A DNA stretch of 5,472 nucleotides, taken from contig NZ_CAMLDV010000205.1 of assembly GCF_946478835.1 (NCBI RefSeq), positions 1 through 5,472 of the forward strand. Reading direction: 5' to 3'. The translations under genes were made by a program, and so were the position numbers. Positions 1 to 5,472 of this stretch are shown here, piece after piece. The number at the start of each line of letters is the position of its first letter. Within the stretch, counting starts at the first letter, position 1. The notes under the pieces were generated by a model that ran no database searches, was not told the origin of the DNA, and worked only from the letters and a program-made list of their open reading frames with translations. Origin of the DNA: an uncultured Bdellovibrio sp. (lineage in GTDB: Bacteria > Bdellovibrionota > Bdellovibrionia > Bdellovibrionales > Bdellovibrionaceae).

Positions 1-1530
1 GTTTGGAATAAAGAACATCCCCACAGTCACTTTGATCGCGCCCAGATTGTTTGGAATTGGAAGAACGGATTGAACGCTTCCTTTACCGTATGTATGGTCG
101 CCACCCACGATCACCGCACGTTTATAATCTTGCAAAGTTCCAGAAACGATTTCAGAGGCAGAAGCAGAAATACGGCTTGTCAAAACAACAAGAGGTCCCG
201 CCCAGTCTACCGTTGGATCTGTATCGCGAAGAGCTGATTCCGCACGGCCTTCATTTTTGGAAGATTGCTTCACCACGTTTCCAGTTTGGAAGAAAAGACC
301 CGCGATTTTCACAGCATCTTCAAGTGATCCACCACCGTTATTAGAAAGATCCAGCACCAAGCCGTCTGCTTTCTTATCAACAGCTTCTTTCACAAGCTTT
401 TTCATATCCGCCGCAGAAGATCTACCGCCACGACGAGAATCCGCATAGAAAGATGGGAAGTTGATGATACCCAATTTCTTTTTCTTACCGTCGATTTCTT
501 TATCAACGAACGTGATGGATGCTGCTTCGTCTTCCAAGTTCACTTTTTCACGAGTCAACGTCACGTCGAAACGTTTTTTCGCGTCACCGGATTTACGCAA
601 GATCGTCAAACGAACTTTCGTTCCTTTGTTACCACGGATTTTTTTAACGACGTCTTTCAAATCTTGATCAATCACATTTTCCATCGCGCCTTTTTCTTGG
701 CCGACAGCAATGATCTTATCTTGAGGTTCAATCAAACCTGATTTTGCCGCTGCTCCACCAGGAACAAGCTGTTCCACAACTGTGAAACCGTCTTGGGAAG
801 AAAGTGTCGCTCCGATACCTTCCAAAGAAAGACGCATTTGAATTTCGAAATCTTCAAGAACATCACGAGAGAAGAAACTTGAATGTGGATCCAAAGCTCT
901 AGCAAAAGAATCCAGGTAACCAGAGAACAAGTCGTCTTGAGTTGTCTCTTGCGTTCTCTTCACTGCGCGCTCGTAATTTTTAATTACGTTTTTCTTGGCT
1001 TCATCCAGCTTCATGTCTGTTGCCAAGTAATTTCCAATTTGGAACTGAATATATTTTTTTAGATATTCGTTAGCTTCGGCCGCATCTTTTGGCCAAGGCT
1101 TTTTATCAGGATCGAAAGTGAATTCCGTTGTGGCATCAAATTTAAAATCTTTGCCCAAGTATTTTTTCGCAAATTCCGCGCGGTCTTGCACTCTCTCAAG
1201 AACAAGCTTTTGTGTCTGATCAAGGAAGCCACAGTCTCTGTTTTTTGTTTTCTCAAAAACATTCCCTGTGATTTTTTTGATTTGTTCAACATCAGCTTGA
1301 GTCAGATAAATTTTAGAAGGATCTAATCTTTTAAGATATTGATCTACGACTCGCGTTTGCAACTCAGCATCGCGGTTAGAATACTTGACGTGATTTGCTA
1401 AGAAGCCCTGTTCTATCACCGTCAAATAACGGCATTCCAAACCTTCTTTAAGCTGAGCTGAGGCAATCGATGAAATCGCCAATGATCCAGCAACAATGAA
1501 ACCTTTAACACCTTTCGAGAATGAACTCAT
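1..1530 (-). CDS. prc: Periplasmic C-terminal processing protease, Prc/Tsp type (peptidase family S41), 3' end missing
   Basis: This is a serine/lysine-dyad endoprotease that degrades or trims periplasmic proteins by recognising their C-termini. The visible 510 residues begin with a signal peptide: Lys7/Lys10, a hydrophobic stretch at 11-22, and a likely cut after ASA at residue 25. A Prc-like N-terminal domain follows at about 27-230, with LKRLDPSKIYL near 66-76, KKPWPKDAAE near 143-152 and ALDPHSSFFS near 212-221. The PDZ domain lies at about 234-325 (SLEGIGATL at its start). The S41 core starts at about 350 with LDLSNNGGGS (394-403). The active site is SASASEI (455-461). By alignment with E. 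coli Prc, Ser457 is the nucleophile, Lys483 in YGKGSVQ the general base, and Asp468 the conserved acidic residue. The reading frame is open at the window edge, so the C-terminal part (about 170 residues in E. coli Prc) lies outside. Only two cysteines are visible, Cys33 and Cys100, which could form a disulfide after export. The chosen start has a good ribosome site and places the signal peptide at the N-terminus. Family assignment is secure; substrates are unknown. Confidence 0.94.
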   Translation of the reverse strand, partial: MSSFSKGVKGFIVAGSLAISSIASAQLKEGLECRYLTVIEQGFLANHVKYSNRDAELQTRVVDQYLKRLDPSKIYLTQADVEQIKKITGNVFEKTKNRDCGFLDQTQKLVLERVQDRAEFAKKYLGKDFKFDATTEFTFDPDKKPWPKDAAEANEYLKKYIQFQIGNYLATDMKLDEAKKNVIKNYERAVKRTQETTQDDLFSGYLDSFARALDPHSSFFSRDVLEDFEIQMRLSLEGIGATLSSQDGFTVVEQLVPGGAAAKSGLIEPQDKIIAVGQEKGAMENVIDQDLKDVVKKIRGNKGTKVRLTILRKSGDAKKRFDVTLTREKVNLEDEAASITFVDKEIDGKKKKLGIINFPSFYADSRRGGRSSAADMKKLVKEAVDKKADGLVLDLSNNGGGSLEDAVKIAGLFFQTGNVVKQSSKNEGRAESALRDTDPTVDWAGPLVVLTSRISASASEIVSGTLQDYKRAVIVGGDHTYGKGSVQSVLPIPNNLGAIKVTVGMFFIPN

Positions 1531-1535
1531 GCTGA

Positions 1536-1542
1536 TCCTTCC
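1536..1542 (-). promoter_or_regulatory. Ribosome binding site of the Prc-type protease gene
   Basis: On the minus strand GGAAGGA lies five bases before the ATG at 1530. It supports this start, which also puts a complete signal peptide at the N-terminus. Confidence 0.8.
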
Positions 1543-1594
1543 ATGTTCGAAACTGATTTCATTAGATTATCAAAGATTTAGTAGAGAGCATTCT

Positions 1595-1616
1595 ATTTAT
1601 GAAGCTCGTCATAAAT
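1595..1616. repeat. Perfect AT-rich inverted repeat between the HAD and protease genes
   Basis: ATTTATGA (1595-1602) and TCATAAAT (1609-1616) are exact reverse complements separated by six bases. The element begins 20 bases after the HAD stop codon and ends 65 bases before the protease ATG. No T run follows on the minus strand, so it does not look like a standard intrinsic terminator. Two-fold symmetry at this spacing would suit a dimeric regulator's operator ahead of the protease gene, or a weak 3' hairpin on the HAD transcript. The symmetry is seen directly; the role is inference. The rest of this 105-base gap holds no clear -35/-10 pair, though TAGAAT and GATAAT on the minus strand are possible -10 elements. 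Confidence 0.5.
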
Positions 1617-1635
1617 TAGGACGTGGGAAGGAATG

Positions 1636-2535
1636 TTAAGACTTTTGTCTGTCTTCTTCGAAAAAGGACAGTTGTGAGAGGTTCTCCACTTTCTCGCCGC
1701 GCAGACCGCCCAGCTTCACCTCGTGTTTAATGAAGTTTCCGTGCTGTGTTTCGATCATAAAGAACGACATTTCAGGGAATCTCGCCTTAAGTCGAGTCAT
1801 CTCTTCAACAATCAATTGGATATTTTTTGGATCATCATCGGACATACCGAAGCGATGATGTGCGTTGTAGCCATAAAGTTCGATGGCCTTTTCCACACTT
1901 GCGCGGATGGCGCGCTGTTTTAACTCCGCGGTTCCTTGTGTGAAATCCAAATCGCCCAACTCTAAACGTGTCTCTTTATGACTCACGGGATAGATGCTCA
2001 GGTAGTTGGGTTCTAAAGGAAGCAGTTTATTTTGAACGAAAACGCGGATGCCCTCTTTTAAAGTTTCGGGATGGTGACCGCGCGCCGTGATCACAGAAAC
2101 CGGGCGTTGATTGAACGCCGCGTGATAGAAACATTCCCAAGACGGACCTTTCCACTGAAAATCAGGAAAGCCCAAAGCCGCGGCCACATCTTGCACGAAG
2201 ATTTGCTTTTTACCCTGAAGCTTTTCAACTTCATCGATATGCACATCGCGGAAGTTACGGAATGTTCCTGTCATGTCACAGAAATCAAGTTCATAGTCTG
2301 CGTAAGGGCCCGACTTTCCAATCGACTGATGGTACTGAGCAAAATCTCCGCTGGAGATTTGCACTTCCGAGCGGTCGTTTTTATGGAAAAGAATCAAAGG
2401 TGTTGTGAGAAACGCAATATTGTCGTCGAAGTCGAAGAAATAAAAACTACGTCCACCAAGGTGGAAGTTTCTATCTTTCTCTGGAGAGCGGTTGATCCCC
2501 AGTTCCAATTGTCCTTTGCGTGAGCTGTCGCTCAT
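1636..2535 (-). CDS. Uncharacterised HAD-superfamily hydrolase (probable phosphatase)
   Basis: This 299-residue protein shows the HAD (haloacid dehalogenase-like) motifs in order. Motif I is FFDFDDNI, with Asp35 the expected nucleophile and Asp37 the expected acid/base. Motif II is VITARG, with Thr150. Lys206 is the likely motif III residue. Motif IV is GMSDDDPKNI, with acidic residues 233-235 for Mg2+. HAD enzymes with this DxD pair usually hydrolyse phosphate esters through an aspartyl-phosphate intermediate. The roughly 110 residues between motifs I and II are large enough for a C1-type cap that would set substrate choice. About 30 residues precede motif I, and about 65 follow motif IV, including FFMIETQHGNF (258-268). 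Motif I has Asn39 where Thr or Val is usual. There is no signal peptide or membrane segment, so it is probably cytosolic. It follows the topA terminator and precedes the protease gene, but neither neighbour indicates a substrate. I do not recognise the specific family. Confidence 0.82.
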   Translation of the reverse strand: MSDSSRKGQLELGINRSPEKDRNFHLGGRSFYFFDFDDNIAFLTTPLILFHKNDRSEVQISSGDFAQYHQSIGKSGPYADYELDFCDMTGTFRNFRDVHIDEVEKLQGKKQIFVQDVAAALGFPDFQWKGPSWECFYHAAFNQRPVSVITARGHHPETLKEGIRVFVQNKLLPLEPNYLSIYPVSHKETRLELGDLDFTQGTAELKQRAIRASVEKAIELYGYNAHHRFGMSDDDPKNIQLIVEEMTRLKARFPEMSFFMIETQHGNFIKHEVKLGGLRGEKVENLSQLSFFEEDRQKS

Positions 2536-2541
2536 TACTTA

Positions 2542-2545
2542 CTCC
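2542..2545 (-). promoter_or_regulatory. Ribosome binding site of the HAD hydrolase gene
   Basis: GGAG on the minus strand lies six bases before the ATG at 2535. It supports this start, which leaves about 30 residues before the HAD motif I. Confidence 0.65.
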
Positions 2546-2579
2546 GACTGTTCCTGAAATTACGTCGAGCAAATTTAGC

Positions 2580-2607
2580 AAAGAATCCCCCTTACGAAAA
2601 GGGGGAT
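2580..2607 (-). terminator. Rho-independent terminator after topA
   Basis: ATCCCCCTT (2585-2593) and AAGGGGGAT (2599-2607) form a perfect nine-base-pair stem with a five-base loop (UUCGU in the minus-strand RNA). In the direction of topA transcription the stem starts seven bases after the stop codon and is followed by UCUUU. The five consecutive G-C pairs make it stable, while the U tract is short and interrupted, so some read-through into the HAD gene is possible. Confidence 0.82.
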
Positions 2608-2614
2608 GAACAAA

Positions 2615-5308
2615 TTACTTTTTTGACTTGCGAGTGACTACTTTTTTGACACCGAGAGCTTCGGCTTTGTCTTTAGCGGTTGTAGCTTTCTTTAAAGCCT
2701 TCTTTGGAGCAGCCGCTTTCGCAGCTCCTTTGGCTTTGCCCTTCGCTTTAGATTTTGTGCCGCCCTTTTCATTAATCAAGGCAACAGCTTGCTCTAAAGT
2801 CACCGTGTCGGGAGTTGTTCCCTCTGGCAAAGACACATTCACTTTTCCGCTCTTAATATAAGGCCCGTAAGGTCCGTTATAAACCTGAATCGCATCGCCA
2901 GAATCGGGATGAGCCCCAAGATCTTTCAATGGAGCGGCCTTGCCACGCCCCTTCTTCGGTTGGCTGAGCATTTCAAGAGCTCTTTCTAAAGTGATTGTGA
3001 AGATACTTTCACCTTTTGGAATAGAACGATAATCCCCGTCATGCACAACGAACGGACCAAAACGACCAAGACCCGCTTTGATCTCTTTGCCTGTGCCCGG
3101 ATGTTCACCCAAAGTTTTTGGCAAAGACAAAAGTTCCAAAGCCATTTTGAGATCCACTTGCTCTGGCTGAGTGCCTGGAGGAAGGGATGCACGTTTTGGT
3201 TTGTCGTCCTCTGGAGACACATCACCTAACTGCACGTAAGGACCATAACGGCCATTTAAAACATAAACTGGAAGATCCGTTTTTGGATCTTTCCCGATGG
3301 AATCAGCACCATTGATTTTTTGATCAATCAATTTTTCTGCAATTTCAGGAGTGATATCCGCCGGAGATTCATTGTCTGGCAAAGAAGCACTGACGTCTTC
3401 ACCATCACGTTGTGTTGTAACGTAAGCACCGTAACGACCGACGTGGAATTTATAGCGATCCATTCCCTCCAAAGTCATCGTGCGCGCTTCATCAGGATTG
3501 ATTTTTTCTTCTTGGTCATCGACACGAGAACGCAAACCTTTTGGTCCCTTGTAGATGGATGCCAAATATTTTTCCCAATCCAAATCACCTTCGGCGATAT
3601 TGTCGAGACTTTGTTCCATCTCCGAAGTGAATCCAAGATCCACGTACTCAGACAAATATTGACTGAGAAGTTTTGAAACGATCATCGCAGTGAAAGTTGG
3701 AATTAATGCCGTTCCATTCTTACGAACGTAACCACGATCAATGATCGTTCCGATAACAGAAGCGTACGTCGACGGACGACCGATACCTTCTTTTTCCATC
3801 GTTTGTACAAGGCTTGCCTCTGTATAACGAGCTGGTGGTTTTGTTTCATGCGATGTTGGATCAAGCTTCGCGCATTTCACGGCGTCTTTCACTTTCAACG
3901 CTGGCAAACGCACTTCTCTTTCTGCCAAGTCTGCTTCGGGATCGTCACTTCCTTCAACGTAAGCACGCAAGAAACCCGGGAACTCAATTGTCATTCCCGA
4001 AGCGCCGAACAAAGCATCACCTACTGTGATTTTTGCACTGACTTGCTTTTGACGAGCATCCACCATTTGCGAAGCAATCGTCCGTTTCCAAATCAAATCA
4101 TAAAGACGGAACTGAGTTCCAGTCAGACCGGTTTCATCTGGGTCCATGAATTGATTTCCCGCGGGACGAATCGCTTCATGGGCCTCTTGTGCACCCTTCA
4201 CTTTTTTCGCAGCATAGTTGCGCGGTTGCGGAGTCAGATACTCTTTTCCGTATTTCGATTGAATACAATCGCGAGACGCATTGATTGCTTCATTCGACAA
4301 GAACGTCGAGTCCGTACGCATATAGGTGATGAAACCTTGCTCGTACAATTTTTGCGCAACTTGCATTGTTTCACGGGAACTTAAGCCTAATTTTCTATTG
4401 GCTTCCTGTTGCAAAGTCGAAGTGATAAATGGAGCCGCTGGTTTTCTGAATGTTGGTTTTTCTTCCACATCAGAAACAGTCCATGCGCCGGATTTCAAAT
4501 CAGCGGCAAGTTTGGCTGCTGTTTTTTCATCTAGAACTAAAACATCTTTTCCGGCTGTCAGTTGACCTGTCAAACCGTCAAAGTCTTTACCTGTTGCGAC
4601 TCTTTGATTTTTATATTGCTGCAAACGAGATTCAAAGTTCACACCGTCTTTAGAAAGTTCTGCAAGAACTCCCCAGTACGCGGATTTTTTAAAACGGATG
4701 CGCTCAAGTTCTCTTTCAACAATCAAACGTACAGCCACGGATTGCACGCGACCCGCAGAAAGACCGTAAGCCACTTTTTTCCAAAGCAGCGGAGAAATCG
4801 TGTAACCCACCAAACGATCCAAAACACGGCGCGCTTCTTGTGCACGCACAAGATTTAGATCGATTTCACGTGTGTCTTTCAAAGCTTTTTGAATCGCATC
4901 TTTGGTGATCTCATGGAACACCATGCGCTTTGTTGGAACTTTTGGTTTTAGAACTTCCAACAAATGCCAACTGATCGACTCTCCTTCGCGGTCTTCATCG
5001 GTTGCGAGGAAGAGCTCTGAGGCTTCATCAAGTTTGTCTTTGAGGTTTTTCACCACTTTCACTTTGTCTTTTGGAACGCAGTAAAGAGGTTCGAAGTTTT
5101 TATCAACGTTGACACCAAGTTGTGCCCACTTCTCTTTTTTTACTTTCTCAGGAATGTCTTTCGCAGATTGTGGCAGGTCACGGATATGACCCATGCAAGA
5201 TTCAACGACATAATCTCTTCCGAGGAACTTACGAATGGTCTTGGCTTTTGTGGGAGACTCCACAATGACAAGCTTAATACCATCTGATGCGTCACTTTTT
5301 TTGGCCAT
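2615..5308 (-). CDS. topA: DNA topoisomerase I (type IA), zinc-ribbon-free form with basic C-terminal tail
   Basis: TopA relaxes negative supercoils by cutting one strand through a 5'-phosphotyrosine and passing the other strand through. The TOPRIM domain (about 11-130) holds VESPTKAKTI with Glu17, and DEDREGE with Asp104, Asp106 and Glu108 for Mg2+. The catalytic core follows to about residue 585. It includes SAGRVQS (184-190), the active site ITYMRTDST with Tyr329 and Arg331, QEAHEAIRP (374-382) and EGIGRPSTYA (507-516). The C-terminal region has four related repeats: GRYGAYV (624-630), GRYGPYV (686-692), GRFGPFV (748-754) and GPYGPYI (812-818). A Lys/Ala-rich tail fills 849-897. No CxxC pairs occur, so the zinc ribbons of E. 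coli TopA are absent. At 897 residues it is slightly longer than the 865-residue E. coli enzyme. The start is supported by a well-placed Shine-Dalgarno sequence. The gene appears intact and is closed by its own terminator. Basic tails in mycobacterial TopA aid DNA binding and processivity; the same role here is inference. Confidence 0.98.
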   Translation of the reverse strand: MAKKSDASDGIKLVIVESPTKAKTIRKFLGRDYVVESCMGHIRDLPQSAKDIPEKVKKEKWAQLGVNVDKNFEPLYCVPKDKVKVVKNLKDKLDEASELFLATDEDREGESISWHLLEVLKPKVPTKRMVFHEITKDAIQKALKDTREIDLNLVRAQEARRVLDRLVGYTISPLLWKKVAYGLSAGRVQSVAVRLIVERELERIRFKKSAYWGVLAELSKDGVNFESRLQQYKNQRVATGKDFDGLTGQLTAGKDVLVLDEKTAAKLAADLKSGAWTVSDVEEKPTFRKPAAPFITSTLQQEANRKLGLSSRETMQVAQKLYEQGFITYMRTDSTFLSNEAINASRDCIQSKYGKEYLTPQPRNYAAKKVKGAQEAHEAIRPAGNQFMDPDETGLTGTQFRLYDLIWKRTIASQMVDARQKQVSAKITVGDALFGASGMTIEFPGFLRAYVEGSDDPEADLAEREVRLPALKVKDAVKCAKLDPTSHETKPPARYTEASLVQTMEKEGIGRPSTYASVIGTIIDRGYVRKNGTALIPTFTAMIVSKLLSQYLSEYVDLGFTSEMEQSLDNIAEGDLDWEKYLASIYKGPKGLRSRVDDQEEKINPDEARTMTLEGMDRYKFHVGRYGAYVTTQRDGEDVSASLPDNESPADITPEIAEKLIDQKINGADSIGKDPKTDLPVYVLNGRYGPYVQLGDVSPEDDKPKRASLPPGTQPEQVDLKMALELLSLPKTLGEHPGTGKEIKAGLGRFGPFVVHDGDYRSIPKGESIFTITLERALEMLSQPKKGRGKAAPLKDLGAHPDSGDAIQVYNGPYGPYIKSGKVNVSLPEGTTPDTVTLEQAVALINEKGGTKSKAKGKAKGAAKAAAPKKALKKATTAKDKAEALGVKKVVTRKSKK

Positions 5309-5314
5309 GCTAAG

Positions 5315-5320
5315 TCCTTC
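5315..5320 (-). promoter_or_regulatory. Ribosome binding site of topA
   Basis: GAAGGA on the minus strand lies six bases before the topA ATG at 5308. An ATG that overlaps this site (5320-5322) opens a 60-codon frame out of register with topA. The strong site and the TOPRIM motif 11 residues in favour the 5308 start. Confidence 0.8.
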
Positions 5321-5336
5321 ATTGTAGTCCGCGCAT

Positions 5337-5359
5337 CACCTAGACAAATGTCCGTGGTG
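5337..5359 (-). other. Possible hairpin in the topA leader RNA
   Basis: CACC (5337-5340) pairs with GGTG (5356-5359), and inside it GAC (5343-5345) pairs with GTC (5350-5352) around a four-base loop. The two helices are separated by an asymmetric bulge of two and three bases. The structure would sit in the 5' untranslated RNA about 30 bases before the start codon, too far to cover the ribosome site. It is small and could be chance. Confidence 0.3.
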
Positions 5360-5368
5360 TAGCCCGTA

Positions 5369-5380
5369 CTATATATATAG
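5369..5380 (-). promoter_or_regulatory. Probable -10 region of the topA promoter within an alternating TA palindrome
   Basis: CTATATATATAG is a 12-base perfect palindrome about 60 bases before the topA start codon. Read on the minus strand it offers TATATA or TATAGT as a -10 hexamer, followed by a GC-rich stretch (ACGGGC) where the discriminator would lie. No good TTGACA-like hexamer sits 16-18 bases upstream, so the -35 contact would be weak or replaced by an activator or topology-dependent melting. The AT tract is seen directly; promoter function is inferred from its place ahead of topA. Confidence 0.5.
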
Positions 5381-5382
5381 AC

Positions 5383-5437
5383 AAAAAATGAAGGCGAGTG
5401 CCTGTTGGTGCAAGTCTAATTTTTGACAACCCTCGCC
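5383..5437 (-). terminator. Possible terminator of the gene upstream of topA
   Basis: GGCGAG (5393-5398) and CTCGCC (5432-5437) are exact reverse complements, and inside them GTTG (5404-5407) pairs with CAAC (5427-5430). On the minus strand the stem is followed by TTCATTTTTT, which resembles a terminator U tract. The loop is long (19 bases) and the two helices are offset by one and five unpaired bases, so this is weaker than the terminator after topA. It ends just before the likely topA -10 region. Confidence 0.35.
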
Positions 5438-5472
5438 ATAGGTACCAGCTTCCCTTCGTTCAAAAAAGGTAC
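5416..5472 (-). CDS. Possible C-terminal end of an upstream gene, entering from the right edge
   Basis: One minus-strand frame is open from the window edge for 18 codons, ending EGKLVPMARVVKN and a TAG stop. The stop falls inside the candidate terminator stem-loop, as expected for the end of a gene, and dprA often lies upstream of topA in bacteria. The stretch is too short to identify, and a second minus-strand frame is also open here, so this is only a pointer to what may lie beyond the edge. Confidence 0.2.
   Translation of the reverse strand, partial: VPFLNEGKLVPMARVVKN

Noticed and set aside
2071..2523. 150-codon open frame on the plus strand
   Set aside because: It is antisense to the HAD gene, whose motifs show that the minus strand is the coding one. 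No domain is visible in the antisense product.
2536..2584. Promoter for the HAD gene downstream of the topA terminator
   Set aside because: The best candidate, TAATTT with a 17-base spacer, has a poor -35 (TTCTTT). A promoter may exist but the sequence does not support calling one.
3803..4384. 193-codon open frame on the plus strand
   Set aside because: It lies wholly antisense to the conserved core of topA, has an arbitrary composition with many Cys, Phe and Arg, and shows no recognisable domain. It is a shadow of topA.
5140..5322. 60-codon minus-strand frame starting 14 bases upstream of the topA ATG
   Set aside because: Its start overlaps the topA ribosome site and its frame conflicts with the conserved TOPRIM sequence of topA. 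No ribosome site of its own is visible.
5319..5336. Five-codon upstream ORF in the topA leader (minus strand), a possible leader peptide
   Set aside because: The only purine-rich stretch before it abuts the ATG with no spacing, and the peptide has no regulatory codon run, so translation is not supported.
5442..5472. GTACC...GGTAC inverted repeat at the right edge
   Set aside because: The arms are only five bases, the stem is cut by the window edge, and the T run lies inside the loop, so it does not form a terminator or recognisable RNA gene.

Overview
The window carries three genes, all on the minus strand, so transcription runs from the right edge to the left. From right to left they are topA (DNA topoisomerase I, complete, 897 aa), an uncharacterised HAD-superfamily hydrolase (complete, 299 aa), and a Prc/Tsp-type S41 carboxy-terminal processing protease with a signal peptide, which runs off the left edge after 510 codons. 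No RNA gene, CRISPR array, insertion sequence or phage gene was seen.

Layout. 5309-5472 is the topA leader and promoter region. It holds an AT palindrome that probably marks the core promoter, a small leader hairpin, and a long interrupted stem followed by a T run that may end an upstream gene. An 18-codon open frame enters from the right edge and could be the tail of that gene. topA fills 2615-5308 and is followed by a strong hairpin terminator at 2580-2607. The HAD gene (1636-2535) starts about 45 bases beyond that terminator. A 105-base gap with a perfect AT-rich inverted repeat separates it from the protease gene (1-1530).

Organism. The protease has a secretory signal peptide and the full Prc architecture typical of Gram-negative bacteria. 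TopA has no C-terminal zinc ribbons; it carries four GRYGPYV-type repeats and a Lys/Ala-rich tail. GC content looks moderate, in the mid-40s percent by eye. Together these suggest a Gram-negative proteobacterium-like lineage, with Bdellovibrionota a reasonable guess. This placement is inference, since no taxonomic marker gene is present.

Working together. TopA acts on the chromosome, the protease acts in the periplasm, and the HAD enzyme is probably cytosolic. The terminator after topA and the gap before the protease gene argue for mostly separate transcription units, not one pathway. I see no clear evidence of a new multi-gene system. The least understood items are the HAD protein, with its unusual DFDDN motif, and the AT-rich inverted repeat upstream of the protease gene.
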